Of a stretch of 64,000 nt of DNA, positions 28,471-36,787 are shown in pieces. The first letter of the stretch is position 1. Each line of letters starts with the position of its first letter. Origin of the DNA: Comamonadaceae bacterium (lineage in GTDB: Bacteria; Pseudomonadota; Gammaproteobacteria; Burkholderiales; Burkholderiaceae_C); NCBI GenBank assembly GCA_947476465.1, contig CANJQN010000017.1, positions 1-64,000 on the forward strand, written 5' to 3'. The translations under genes were made by a program, and so were the position numbers. Under the pieces are notes generated by a model that was not told the DNA's origin, ran no database searches, and saw nothing but the letters and a program-made list of their open reading frames with translations.

Positions 28471-28618
28471 GTCATCCCCGCGAAGGCGGGGATCCAGGCT
28501 CAGGCCGAGCGCAGCGAAGGCCCGTGGCGCCGGACATGTCGCGCTCCTGGATCCCCGCCTTCGCGGGGATGACGAGTGGGTGTCCTGGATCCCTGTCCCG
28601 ACCGTCGCGGGGATGACG
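28471..28618. repeat. MITE-like element plus partial copy upstream of ureD
   Basis: The first element runs from GTCATCCCCGCGAAGGCGGG (28471) to its inverted partner at 28573. A partial second end (GTCCTGGATCCCTGTCCCG ... GGGGATGAC) runs to 28618. It lies between the ABC permease gene and ureD, within what may be one transcript. Confidence 0.85.
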
Positions 28619-28637
28619 AGATGGGTGTCGTCGGTCG

Positions 28638-29423
28638 TCACTGCATCTGAGAGCCGCGATGCGCCCAGGCGGTGGTGTGTTTTTCCACATAGCTGAAAAG
28701 CTCATACATCGCCATGGCCATCGCGCCCACCACCACCAGGCCGGCGAAGGCCAGGCCCATTTGCATGGCGGAACCCGCCGAGATCAGCAGGTAGCCGATG
28801 CCCTCGTTGGCTGCGGTCATCTCCGACACGGTGGTGCCCACGAAGGCCAGCGTGATCGCCACCTTGAGCGAGCCGTAGAAGTAGGGCATGGAACGCGGCA
28901 GCCCCACCTTCACCAGCACGTCCCAGCGCTTGGCGCCCAGCACGCGCAGCACGTCCTCGAGCTCGGGCTCGAGCGTGGCCAGGCCGGTGGCGATGTTGAC
29001 AGTGATCGGAAAGAACGAGATCAGGAAGGCCGTGAGAATCGCCGGCCCGATGCCGATGCCGAACCACACCACCAAAATGGGCACGAACGCCGCCTTGGGC
29101 AGCGCATTGAAGGCCGTCATCAGCGGGTACACCGCCGCATAGGCCAGGCGCGAACTGCCAATCAGAAAGCCCAGCAGCACCCCGACCACGATGGCGATGC
29201 CAAATCCCGCCATCGTCACCCAGTAGGTGCGCCAGGCATGGGCCGCGATCACGCCGCGATACTCGATCATCTGGGTCCAGATGCGCGCCGGGCTCGGGAA
29301 GATGAACTCCGACACCTGGAAGGCGCTGCAGATCGCCTGCCACAGGGCGATGGTGATCGCCAGCAGCACCCAGGGTGACCAGGCCTGCACCCGCTTGTTG
29401 CTCGCCATACTCGCTGCGCTCAT
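28638..29423 (-). CDS. ABC transporter permease, TauC/SsuC type
   Basis: A 261-residue inner-membrane permease with about six hydrophobic segments. It carries the BPD_transp_1 EAA-like loop around DVLRVLGAKRWDVLVKVGLPRSMPY (positions 29-47% from the C-terminus). The family imports sulfonates, nitrate, taurine, pyrimidine precursors and related nitrogen compounds. Its ATG overlaps the ATPase stop (ATGA), so it is coupled in the order binding protein, ATPase, permease. Substrate is not determinable by sequence; proximity to puuE and ureD suggests a nitrogen-rich compound such as allantoin or a purine. Confidence 0.88.
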   Translation of the reverse strand: MSAASMASNKRVQAWSPWVLLAITIALWQAICSAFQVSEFIFPSPARIWTQMIEYRGVIAAHAWRTYWVTMAGFGIAIVVGVLLGFLIGSSRLAYAAVYPLMTAFNALPKAAFVPILVVWFGIGIGPAILTAFLISFFPITVNIATGLATLEPELEDVLRVLGAKRWDVLVKVGLPRSMPYFYGSLKVAITLAFVGTTVSEMTAANEGIGYLLISAGSAMQMGLAFAGLVVVGAMAMAMYELFSYVEKHTTAWAHRGSQMQ

Positions 29424-30274
29424 GCTGCGGCCCCTGCAGTGGTCTTGCGGATCGCGCCGATGTGCCCGCGCAGTTCGTGAACGATGTCGGTGAACTCTTT
29501 GGTGTAGGTCACCTCCAGCTCACGCGGGCGCGGCAGCGCGATCTCGCGGCGCACGACGAAGCGGCCAGGGCTCTTGCTCATGACATAGACCGTGTCGGCC
29601 AGGAAGGCGGATTCACGCAGGTCGTGCGTGACCAAAATAACGTTGAAGCGCTGCTCGGTCCACAGGTCGCGCAGGATGCACCACAGCTCTTCGCGGGTGA
29701 ACGCGTCGAGCGCGCCGAAGGGCTCGTCCAGCAGCAGCATCTTGGGCTCATGGATCAGCGCGCGGCAGATGCTGGCGCGCTGCTGCATGCCGCCAGACAG
29801 CTGCCAGGGGAATTTGTCCTCGTAGCCGGCCAGACCCACCTTGCGCAGCAAGGCGCGCGCGCGTTCGGCGTACTCGGCGTGCTTTTGCTTGAAGCTGGAG
29901 CGAAAGGGCTCGACGATCTCCAGCGGCAGCAGCACGTTGTCGACCGTGGTGCGCCAGGGCAGCAGCGAGGGCGCCTGGAAGGCCATGCCGGAGATTTTCA
30001 GCGGGCCAGCCACCGGCTGGCCGTCGATCAGGATGCGCCCGCGCGAGGGCATCTTCAGGCCGGTGGCCAGCTTCATGAAGGTCGACTTGCCGCAGCCCGA
30101 AGGCCCGACGATGGCGATGAACTCGCCCTGGCGCACCTTCAGGTCGATGGCCTCGACCGCGAAATTGTTCTGCGCCAGCAGCTCGTCGTTGTAGGCCAGC
30201 CAGACGTCGCCGAAGTCGACGAAGGCCGGCGCCGAGCCGTCCGCGGCGCTTGTGGCGATCGTCTGTGCCCTCAT
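29420..30274 (-). CDS. ABC transporter ATPase, TauB/SsuB type
   Basis: A 284-residue ATPase with Walker A GPSGCGKSTF, signature LSGGMQQRASI, Walker B MLLLDEPFGALD and H-loop VTHDLRESAFLAD. I chose the ATG at 30274, which overlaps the stop of the binding-protein gene; the frame is open further upstream only within that gene. It energises the co-encoded permease. Confidence 0.93.
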   Translation of the reverse strand: MRAQTIATSAADGSAPAFVDFGDVWLAYNDELLAQNNFAVEAIDLKVRQGEFIAIVGPSGCGKSTFMKLATGLKMPSRGRILIDGQPVAGPLKISGMAFQAPSLLPWRTTVDNVLLPLEIVEPFRSSFKQKHAEYAERARALLRKVGLAGYEDKFPWQLSGGMQQRASICRALIHEPKMLLLDEPFGALDAFTREELWCILRDLWTEQRFNVILVTHDLRESAFLADTVYVMSKSPGRFVVRREIALPRPRELEVTYTKEFTDIVHELRGHIGAIRKTTAGAAA

Positions 30275-31314
30275 CGCTTGGGCACGGGCAGCACCCCGGC
30301 GAGTTCGGCCTTGGCCGGCAGGAACGAGCCGTTCCACACCGCGTCGGGGCTGACGCGGGTCTTGGTGCCGAAGGCATCCGAGACCTGCGAGGCCATCAGC
30401 GACAGGCGGCCCGGGATGAGCTGACCGAAGCCTTCGGCACGCGCGTCGGCGCTGTTGATCACCGTGTCGATGGCCAGCTTCAGGCGCCGGGTCTCCAACT
30501 CGGTGTTGATGATGCCGTCGCGTTGCTTGACGAACTCGATGGCCGCAGCGGGATTGGCCATCACCTCCTTGGCGCCCTTGGCGAAGGCCGACAGGAAGGC
30601 CCGCACCGCCTGCGGGTTCTCGCGAATGATCTTGGGCGTGGCGATGATCACATTGCCATACAGCTTGACGCCGTAATCGGGGTAGGGCAGCACGACCACG
30701 TCCGAGGCCTTGACGCCGCGGGCCTCCAGGTTGAGCAGCGAGGTAAAGGTGAAGCCGGTGATGGCGTCCACGTCGCCACGGGCCAGCATGGTCTCGCGCA
30801 GTGGCGGGTCCATCGCCGTCCAGTTGACCGGGCCGATGTTGTTGGCCTTCTGGAAGATGGGGAAGGCGCGGCGGCCGGCGTCAAACACTGGCGCGCCCAA
30901 CTTCTTGCCGGCCAGGTCGGCCGGCTTGGTGATGCCCGACTTCTTGAGGGCCATCACCGAAGCCGGTGTGTTGTTGTAGACCACCATCACCGCCACCGGC
31001 TTGTTCGGCGCATCGGGGTTGTTGGCGTGGAACTCCATCAGGGCTGCCAGATCGGCAAAACCGATGTCGTAGGTGCCCGAGGCCACCCGCGTCACCGCGG
31101 CGCCCGAACCGTTGCCCGCGTCCACCGTCACATCCAGGCCGGCCGCCTTGAACTGGCCCTTGGCCACCGGCAGCAGGAAGAACGCCGCCGGGCCTTCGAA
31201 GCGCCAATCGAGCTGGAACTTGATTGGTGTGAGCGCCTGTGCGTGGGCCATGGGCAGCAGGCCAGCGCCCAGGGCGAGCGCGGCGGCAGATTGAAGGAAC
31301 CATCTCTTGGTCAT
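30271..31314 (-). CDS. ABC transporter substrate-binding protein, NMT1/THI5-SsuA type
   Basis: A 347-residue periplasmic protein with a signal peptide (MTKRWFLQSAAALALGAGLL to AHAQ, about 1-25). The NMT1-like fold opens with IKFQLDWRFEGPAAFFLLPV and contains GSGAAVTRVASGTYDIGFADL. The LDWR start resembles proteins that bind pyrimidine or nitrogenous heterocycles. A GGAG ribosome-binding site precedes the ATG at 31314. It is first gene of the three-gene transporter operon and lies 293 bp from the divergent GlsB-like gene. Confidence 0.88.
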   Translation of the reverse strand: MTKRWFLQSAAALALGAGLLPMAHAQALTPIKFQLDWRFEGPAAFFLLPVAKGQFKAAGLDVTVDAGNGSGAAVTRVASGTYDIGFADLAALMEFHANNPDAPNKPVAVMVVYNNTPASVMALKKSGITKPADLAGKKLGAPVFDAGRRAFPIFQKANNIGPVNWTAMDPPLRETMLARGDVDAITGFTFTSLLNLEARGVKASDVVVLPYPDYGVKLYGNVIIATPKIIRENPQAVRAFLSAFAKGAKEVMANPAAAIEFVKQRDGIINTELETRRLKLAIDTVINSADARAEGFGQLIPGRLSLMASQVSDAFGTKTRVSPDAVWNGSFLPAKAELAGVLPVPKR

Positions 31315-31606
31315 GCGGAATCTCCAGAAATGAGAAAAAACGAGAACTCAACCGTCAAAGCAAGAAGGGTGCCTTGGTGCGGCTTCCACGGCAACAGGGG
31401 AAAGCCGGATAGCCGGCGCGGCCGGCCAGGCGCGCCCAGGCTGCGCACTGCTTGCCGCTGGGGTAGGGCTTATCCGACGGGGCGACGCGCCAAGCACGCA
31501 CGGCCAACCTGAGCCGGCGACTACGCCCGCGCTTGGTGGCCGCAACCATATTTGATTGACCGGCTGCCGGTTTGAACAACACGCCCCTGCGGCAAAGGAG
31601 TCTTTC

Positions 31607-31873
31607 ATGAACGTTCTGATCTGGTTGATCGTCGGCGGGATTGTCGGGTGGCTGGCCAGCCTCGCCATGCGTACCGACGGGCAACAGGGCATCTTGCTGA
31701 ACGTGGTGGTCGGCATCGTCGGCGCCTTCATCGGCGGCTGGGTGATATCGCCCATGGTCGGTGTGGTGACCATCAATGAAGGCATCAGCATCGGCTCGAT
31801 CGCGGTGTCGCTGGTGGGCGCGGTCATCTTGCTGGCCATCGTGAACCTGTTGCGCAGCGGCACCATGCGCTAA
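31607..31873 (+). CDS. GlsB/YeaQ/YmgE-family small membrane protein
   Basis: An 88-residue protein with three hydrophobic helices and the family pattern WLIVGGIVGWLASLAM ... NVVVGIVGAFIGGW. This transglycosylase-associated protein family is tied to envelope stress responses but has no known reaction. An AAAGGAG ribosome-binding site lies 6 nt before the ATG. It converges with puuE. Confidence 0.88.
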   Translation: MNVLIWLIVGGIVGWLASLAMRTDGQQGILLNVVVGIVGAFIGGWVISPMVGVVTINEGISIGSIAVSLVGAVILLAIVNLLRSGTMR

Positions 31874-31889
31874 GACAGTTCGGTCGGGT

Positions 31890-32825
31890 CTAACCCCCGT
31901 AGGGGTGGACCCGCCTCCAGTGCCGTGCAATGTCGATCCGGCGGCACACCCAGACGCGGTCGTGGTGGGCGATATGGTCCAGAAACCGCTGCAGCGCCAC
32001 GATGCGCCCGGGCCGCCCCAGCAGGCGGCAGTGCATGCCCACCGACATCATCTTGGGTGCCTCGTCGCCTTCGGCGTAAAGCGCATCGAAGCTGTCCTTG
32101 AGGTACTGGAAGAAAGGATCGGCGTGCGAGAAACCCTGCGGCAGGGAAAACCGCATGTCGTTGCAATCGAGCGTGTAGGGCACCACCAGATGTGGCACCA
32201 CCACACCGTCGGTGCGGCGCACCTTCATCCACAGGGGCAGGTCGTCCCCGTAATAGTCGCTGTCGTAGTCGAAGCCGCCGTGGTCGGCCACCAGCCGGCG
32301 CGTGTTGGGGCTGTCGCGGCCGGTGTACCAGCCCAGCGGCCGCTCGCCGGTGAGCTTTTCGATGATGTCCATGCCGATGCGCAGGTGCTCGCGCTCGGTG
32401 GCTTCGTCCATGCCCTGGTAGTGGATCCAGCGCCAGCCGTGGCAGGCGATCTCGTGGCCCAGTTCCTTGAAGGCGGCGGTGAGTTCGGGGTGGCGCTGCA
32501 ACGCCATGCTCACGCCGAAAACGGTCAGCGGCAGGCCGCGTTTTTCGAACTCCCGCAGGATGCGCCATACGCCGGCGCGTGAGCCGTATTCGTAGACGCT
32601 TTCCATGCTCAGGTGCCGATCCGGGTAGCTGGCCGGGTTGAACATCTCGGACAGGAACTGCTCCGAGCCCCCATCGCCATGCAGCACGGCGCTTTCGCCG
32701 CCTTCCTCGTAATTGAGCACGAATTGCACCGCGATGCGGGCATTGCCGGGCCATTGCGCATGCGGCGGGCGCGGGCCGTAGCCGACCAGGTCGCGCGGGT
32801 AGGGGGCGGTGGTGTCGTAGATCAT
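31890..32825 (-). CDS. puuE: Allantoinase PuuE (polysaccharide-deacetylase family)
   Basis: A 311-residue cytosolic protein of the NodB-like family, not the metal-dependent amidohydrolase type of allantoinase. Hallmarks are RDLVGYGPRPPHAQWPGNAR at the start, FVLNYEEGGE, SEMFNP, CHGWRWI and LGWYTGRDSPNTRRLV. It opens allantoin to allantoate. In many bacteria it is next to or fused with OHCU decarboxylase, which is absent here. The gene sits between the GlsB-like gene and an unrecognised gene, near HIU hydrolase. Confidence 0.94.
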   Translation of the reverse strand: MIYDTTAPYPRDLVGYGPRPPHAQWPGNARIAVQFVLNYEEGGESAVLHGDGGSEQFLSEMFNPASYPDRHLSMESVYEYGSRAGVWRILREFEKRGLPLTVFGVSMALQRHPELTAAFKELGHEIACHGWRWIHYQGMDEATEREHLRIGMDIIEKLTGERPLGWYTGRDSPNTRRLVADHGGFDYDSDYYGDDLPLWMKVRRTDGVVVPHLVVPYTLDCNDMRFSLPQGFSHADPFFQYLKDSFDALYAEGDEAPKMMSVGMHCRLLGRPGRIVALQRFLDHIAHHDRVWVCRRIDIARHWRRVHPYGG

Positions 32826-32910
32826 CGGATGGGCCCCTGGGCCACCGCGCCGTGTTCAGCGGGTGCCGGGCTTCACCTCAGCATGATACGGGAGCGAAGT
32901 TTGTCGCCGG

Positions 32911-33513
32911 TCAGGGCGCGCCGCCCAGCTGCGTCATCAAGGCACCGTACGCTGTCTCGCCAATCCGCCCTTGCTGGTGGGCCGTGGCCACGATCGCCAA
33001 ATACGCTTGCCGCTGCGATGCGGGTTCCCCGGCCAACCGGCGGGCCAGCGCGCTCGTGCCGGTGGACAGCAGCGCCGCGTCTTGCGTGGCCATGGGGTCG
33101 GCCATGCGCAACAAGATGCCCAGCGCGGCCGAGGGCGGCGTGCCAGGGTTGGACATCACGGCGCTGAGCACCTGGGCGTTGGCGCTGCGGCGCTGAGCGG
33201 CGGATTCGGGCGCGGCGCCGCGCGTCGAGGGGGGTGCGATGTCGTGCGGCACGCGGGCGTGCCCGCCGGCGCAGTCGGCGCCCTGCGCCTCCACGCGGGT
33301 GCTCGCATCCGAGGCACCGGCGACGGCAGCGGCCGTGCCGGCGGTGACGCGGCGCGCGCTCAGCGCGGTCTCGGGGCCGCGCTCTTGAATGAGTTCACCG
33401 CGCGGCGCCGGCAGCTTGCCCGCAAGGGTTGCACCCCCGTGGGGACTGACCGACCGCGGATCCAGGCGCGTGGCGAACGATCCTGGGACAGATACGGGTT
33501 TGATACCGATCAT
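32911..33513 (-). CDS. Hypothetical Ala/Pro/Ser-rich protein, possible small effector
   Basis: A 200-residue protein with a strong ribosome-binding site (AAGGAG) before the ATG at 33513. The first about 110 residues are low-complexity and rich in Ala, Gly, Ser and Pro, with no signal peptide. The last 80 residues look helical (LGILLRMADPMATQDAALL, RQAYLAIVATAHQQGRI). No family is recognised. The disordered N-terminus plus helical C-terminus resembles the other effector-like genes in the window, but this is weak evidence. Confidence 0.5.
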   Translation of the reverse strand: MIGIKPVSVPGSFATRLDPRSVSPHGGATLAGKLPAPRGELIQERGPETALSARRVTAGTAAAVAGASDASTRVEAQGADCAGGHARVPHDIAPPSTRGAAPESAAQRRSANAQVLSAVMSNPGTPPSAALGILLRMADPMATQDAALLSTGTSALARRLAGEPASQRQAYLAIVATAHQQGRIGETAYGALMTQLGGAP

Positions 33514-33626
33514 TGCGCACTCCTTGCTGACTTGCTTGCCATGTTGTGTGCAGTGAGTAGCGCGCGCGCCCCGCTGGTTCCGTGGCCGCGCCGATACACT
33601 GGCGTTTATCAATCCGGGAGTCATCG

Positions 33627-33980
33627 ATGGGCCTCAGCACGCACGTTCTGGACACCATGCACGGCAAGCCTGCCGCCGGCATGAGCGTGGCGCTGTACCG
33701 CACCGACGGTGGGCAGCCGCAGCGGGTCAAGCAGTTCACCCTCAACGCCGACGGCCGCAACCCCGACGGTCCGCTGTACGACACGGCCACCCTGCAGCGC
33801 GGCACCTACCGGCTGGTGTTCGACGTGGCGGCCTATTACCGCTCCTGCGGCGTCGAGTTGCCCGAGCCGCCGTTTCTGGACCAGGTGGCGCTGGATTTCG
33901 GTGTGGCGCACACCGAGCAGCACTACCATGTGCCGCTCTTGTGCACGCCCTGGAGCTATTCGACCTACCGGGGGTCTTGA
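33627..33980 (+). CDS. uraH: 5-hydroxyisourate hydrolase
   Basis: A 117-residue transthyretin-like enzyme converting 5-hydroxyisourate (product of urate oxidation) to OHCU. It has LSTHVLDTMHGKPAAGM at the start, the RNPDGPLY motif and the diagnostic C-terminal tetrapeptide YRGS after PWSYST. It provides the step after PuuD and before the missing OHCU decarboxylase. It is divergent from the hypothetical gene at 32911. Confidence 0.96.
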   Translation: MGLSTHVLDTMHGKPAAGMSVALYRTDGGQPQRVKQFTLNADGRNPDGPLYDTATLQRGTYRLVFDVAAYYRSCGVELPEPPFLDQVALDFGVAHTEQHYHVPLLCTPWSYSTYRGS

Positions 33981-34002
33981 GGCCCGTGCTATAGAGCTGT
34001 CA

Positions 34003-34057
34003 CCGTTCGCCCTGAGCTTGGCCTGTCCTGAGCCTGTCGAAGGGTCGAAGGGCTGAG
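34003..34057. repeat. REP copy after uraH
   Basis: A rearranged REP (CCGTTCGCCCTGAGCTTGGC, CTGTCCTGAGCCTGTCGAAG, then a short GTCGAAGGGCTGAGG repeat) lies between uraH and the convergent lipoprotein gene. Confidence 0.8.
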
Positions 34058-34065
34058 GCAATAGT

Positions 34066-34671
34066 TCAGTCTTGCCCTTCGGTCAGCGTGTCCAGCTGGA
34101 AGCGGCCGCTGCGGTCCCACAGCCAGGTTTCGGTGTAGGTGGCACGGCCCAGACGCACCGGCGCCGGAAAGGGCGCTGCGGCACGCACGGTGCGTTCGAT
34201 CTCGGCGATGACCTCCGGCGCGTGGCGCGGTGCGCGCAGCCAGTGCAGGCGGCGCAACTGGCCGCTGCTGTCAACGTCCACTTGCAACACGCCCACGGCA
34301 TACAGCATGGGCGGCAGGCGGCCGGCGTAGACGCGCGCGCGGTTCACGGCGTACAGGTGGGCGGCGGCGTCGCGGCGGTACTCGCGCTCGGTCGAGGCCA
34401 TGGAGCCGCGCGAGGGCGCCGGGGCCACCTGGCCCGGGGGTGGCGGCGCCGCAGTTACGGCCGGCGGCGCCGCGGTCACGGCCGGCGGCACCGCGGTCAC
34501 GGCCGACGGCACCGCGGTCACAGCCGACGGCACCGCCGTCACAGCCGGCGAAACGGGCTGCGGGCTTGTCACGGTGCCGCGCTGTACTGGCGGCGCGGCG
34601 CAGGCCGCCAGCAACGCACCGGCCGCTGCGACCAGCAAAAGCACATTCGCACGGGCACGGGTTTGTTCCAT
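34066..34671 (-). CDS. Lipoprotein with TonB-C-like domain and AVTAxP repeats
   Basis: A 201-residue protein with a lipoprotein signal (lipobox LLAAC at about residue 24). A tandem array of AVTAVPS/AVTAAPP heptapeptides follows (residues about 43-75), encoded by an approximately 21-bp repeat at 34446-34555. The C-terminal domain (about 100-195), with YAVGVLQVDVDSSGQLRRL and IERTVRAAAPFPAP, resembles a TonB/TolA C-terminal fold. A role in envelope energy transduction is possible but unproven. The repeat number may vary between strains. Confidence 0.65.
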   Translation of the reverse strand: MEQTRARANVLLLVAAAGALLAACAAPPVQRGTVTSPQPVSPAVTAVPSAVTAVPSAVTAVPPAVTAAPPAVTAAPPPPGQVAPAPSRGSMASTEREYRRDAAAHLYAVNRARVYAGRLPPMLYAVGVLQVDVDSSGQLRRLHWLRAPRHAPEVIAEIERTVRAAAPFPAPVRLGRATYTETWLWDRSGRFQLDTLTEGQD

Positions 34672-34729
34672 GATGCGATTTTGAACCCTGGCGCTGAGCC
34701 AGCGCCGATCTCGACCGTCAAATCACAAC

Positions 34730-35545
34730 ATGATTCATTTGCTTACCCGCAGCGTGTGCGAGCGCCTCACCCAGGAAGACGCCGTGCTGGTGCACGTCGA
34801 GCGCACCGAAGGCTCGGCCCCGCGCGACGCCGGCACCTGGATGGCGGTGTTCGCGCACGACCTGCTCGGCACCATCGGCGGCGGCCAGCTGGAGTTGCAG
34901 GCCACCGAGGAGGCCCGGCGCCGGCTGGCCGGTGCCGCCCCCGACGATGCGCGGCCCCGGCGCTACCCGCTGGGCCCCAGTCTGGGCCAGTGCTGCGGCG
35001 GCGTCGTGTACCTGCGCTTCGAGCGGGTGGGCACGGCCGACCGCGCGGCCCTGGCCGCTCGCCTGGCGCAGGCGCTGTCGCCGGTGGCGCTGTTCGGCGG
35101 CGGGCATGTCGGCCGGGCGCTGGCGCGGGTGCTGGCCAGCTTGCCCTATGCCCTGACCTGGATCGACAGCCGCGACGAGATTTTTCCGGCCGACGTGCCG
35201 CCCCAGGTGCACTGCGAACACTCCGACCCGGTGCAGGCGGCCGTGCCCGCGCTGTCGCCCGGCACCCAGGTGCTGGTCATGAGTTTCAGCCACGCCGAAG
35301 ACCTGGACATCGTCGCCGCCTGCCTGCGCCGCCAGCGCGAACGCGCCGACCTGCCATTTATCGGCCTGATCGGCAGCCACACCAAATGGGCCACCTTCCG
35401 CCATCGCCTGGCCGAGCGCGGTTTTTCGCAAGACGAGCTGGTCCACGTCACCAGCCCGATCGGCCTGCCGGGCATCGCCGGCAAGGAGCCGGAAGTGATC
35501 GCGGTCAGCGTGGCGGCGCAGCTGCTGGCGCGCCGAGCGGTCTGA
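34730..35545 (+). CDS. xdhC: Xanthine dehydrogenase accessory protein XdhC
   Basis: A 271-residue cytosolic protein needed to sulfurate and insert the molybdenum cofactor into XDH. It carries the N-terminal XdhC segment VHVERTEGSAPRDAGTWMAV with GTIGGGQLE, the CCGG motif (GQCCGGVVYL), and a C-terminal Rossmann-like domain (ALFGGGHVGRAL) with IGLIGSHTKWATFR. It is separated from the xdhAB genes by about 9.6 kb but followed directly by puuD. Confidence 0.95.
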   Translation: MIHLLTRSVCERLTQEDAVLVHVERTEGSAPRDAGTWMAVFAHDLLGTIGGGQLELQATEEARRRLAGAAPDDARPRRYPLGPSLGQCCGGVVYLRFERVGTADRAALAARLAQALSPVALFGGGHVGRALARVLASLPYALTWIDSRDEIFPADVPPQVHCEHSDPVQAAVPALSPGTQVLVMSFSHAEDLDIVAACLRRQRERADLPFIGLIGSHTKWATFRHRLAERGFSQDELVHVTSPIGLPGIAGKEPEVIAVSVAAQLLARRAV

Positions 35546-35578
35546 AACTTGCATACACTTGCGTCAACGAAAATCGCC

Positions 35579-36775
35579 ATGGAAAGCTACTTTCTCGACT
35601 GGGCCAACCTGCTGCTTCGGTGGCTGCACGTCATCACCGCCATCGCCTGGGTGGGTTCGTCTTTCTACTTCGTCTTCCTCGATTCCAGCCTCACCCCGCC
35701 CGAAGACGATGACCTGAAAAAACAAGGCGTCTCGGGTGAGCTGTGGGCCGTGCACGGCGGCGGCTTCTACCACCCGGTCAAGTTCGCGGTGGCGCCGCCC
35801 AAGCTGCCCGCCCACCTGCACTGGTTCTACTGGGAGAGCTACACCACCTGGATGTCGGGCTTCGCGCTGCTCACCGTTTCTTATTTCTGGAACGCCCGCG
35901 CTTATCTGATCGACCCGGCCCGCATGGACTGGTCCCCTGGCATGGCCATCGCCGTGGCGCTGGGCTTTCTGGTGGTGTTCTGGATTCTTTACGACATCAT
36001 CTGCCGCGTGTTCAGCGACCGCGAGAACGGCGACGCGATCGTCGGCGCGCTGGTGGCGGTGCTGGTGGTGGCCGCGTCCTGGCTGGCCTGCGAATGGTTC
36101 GCCGGGCGCGCGGCCTTCCTGCTGGTGGGCGCCATGATCGCCACCGCCATGAGCGCCAACGTGGCCCACTGGATCATCCCGGGCCAGCGCAAGATGGTCG
36201 CCGCCATCAAGCAAGGCCTGCCGGTCGACCCGATCCACGGCCTGCGCGGCAAGCAGCGCAGCGTGCACAACACCTACTTCACCCTGCCGGTGCTGTTTGC
36301 CATGCTGTCCACCCACTACAGCTTCACCTGGGGCCATGCCAACAATTGGTTGGTGCTGGTGTTGATGATGGCGGCCGGCGCGGCCATCCGGCAGTTCTTT
36401 GTGCTGCGACATGGCTGGAAGCTGGGGCGCAACCGCAACCCGCTGCCTTATGCCTTGGTGGGCGTGGCCATCATCGCCGCGGCCATGGTGTGGATGAAGC
36501 CACCGCCGCCGGCGCCCGCCGCAGCGGCCCCCGCCGCTGATTTCGCGGCGGTCAAGCACATCGTCGAACAGCGCTGCCTGATGTGCCATGGCGCGCAGGT
36601 GCAGATGAAGAACGTGCGGCTGGATTCGGCCGAGGGCATTCGCCAGCATGCGCTGGCCATCCACCAGCAGGTGGTGGTGATGCGGCTGATGCCGATGAAC
36701 AATTCGACGGGGATCACCGAGGCGGAGCGGGGGGTGATCGGGGCCTGGTTTGGGGCGGGAGCGAAGGGGCCTTAG
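35579..36775 (+). CDS. puuD: Membrane urate hydroxylase PuuD with cytochrome c domain
   Basis: A 398-residue protein: residues about 1-300 form a urate-hydroxylase domain with eight or so membrane segments (LRWLHVITAIAWVGSSFYFV ... SVHNTYFTLPVLFAMLSTHY). After a Pro/Ala-rich linker a cytochrome c domain follows (about 325-395), with heme-binding CLMCHG and a possible distal Met in RLMPMNN. It oxidises urate to 5-hydroxyisourate and passes electrons to the respiratory chain, unlike soluble uricase. I use the ATG at 35579. Confidence 0.95.
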   Translation: MESYFLDWANLLLRWLHVITAIAWVGSSFYFVFLDSSLTPPEDDDLKKQGVSGELWAVHGGGFYHPVKFAVAPPKLPAHLHWFYWESYTTWMSGFALLTVSYFWNARAYLIDPARMDWSPGMAIAVALGFLVVFWILYDIICRVFSDRENGDAIVGALVAVLVVAASWLACEWFAGRAAFLLVGAMIATAMSANVAHWIIPGQRKMVAAIKQGLPVDPIHGLRGKQRSVHNTYFTLPVLFAMLSTHYSFTWGHANNWLVLVLMMAAGAAIRQFFVLRHGWKLGRNRNPLPYALVGVAIIAAAMVWMKPPPPAPAAAAPAADFAAVKHIVEQRCLMCHGAQVQMKNVRLDSAEGIRQHALAIHQQVVVMRLMPMNNSTGITEAERGVIGAWFGAGAKGP

Positions 36776-36787
36776 CCACAGGTGCTG

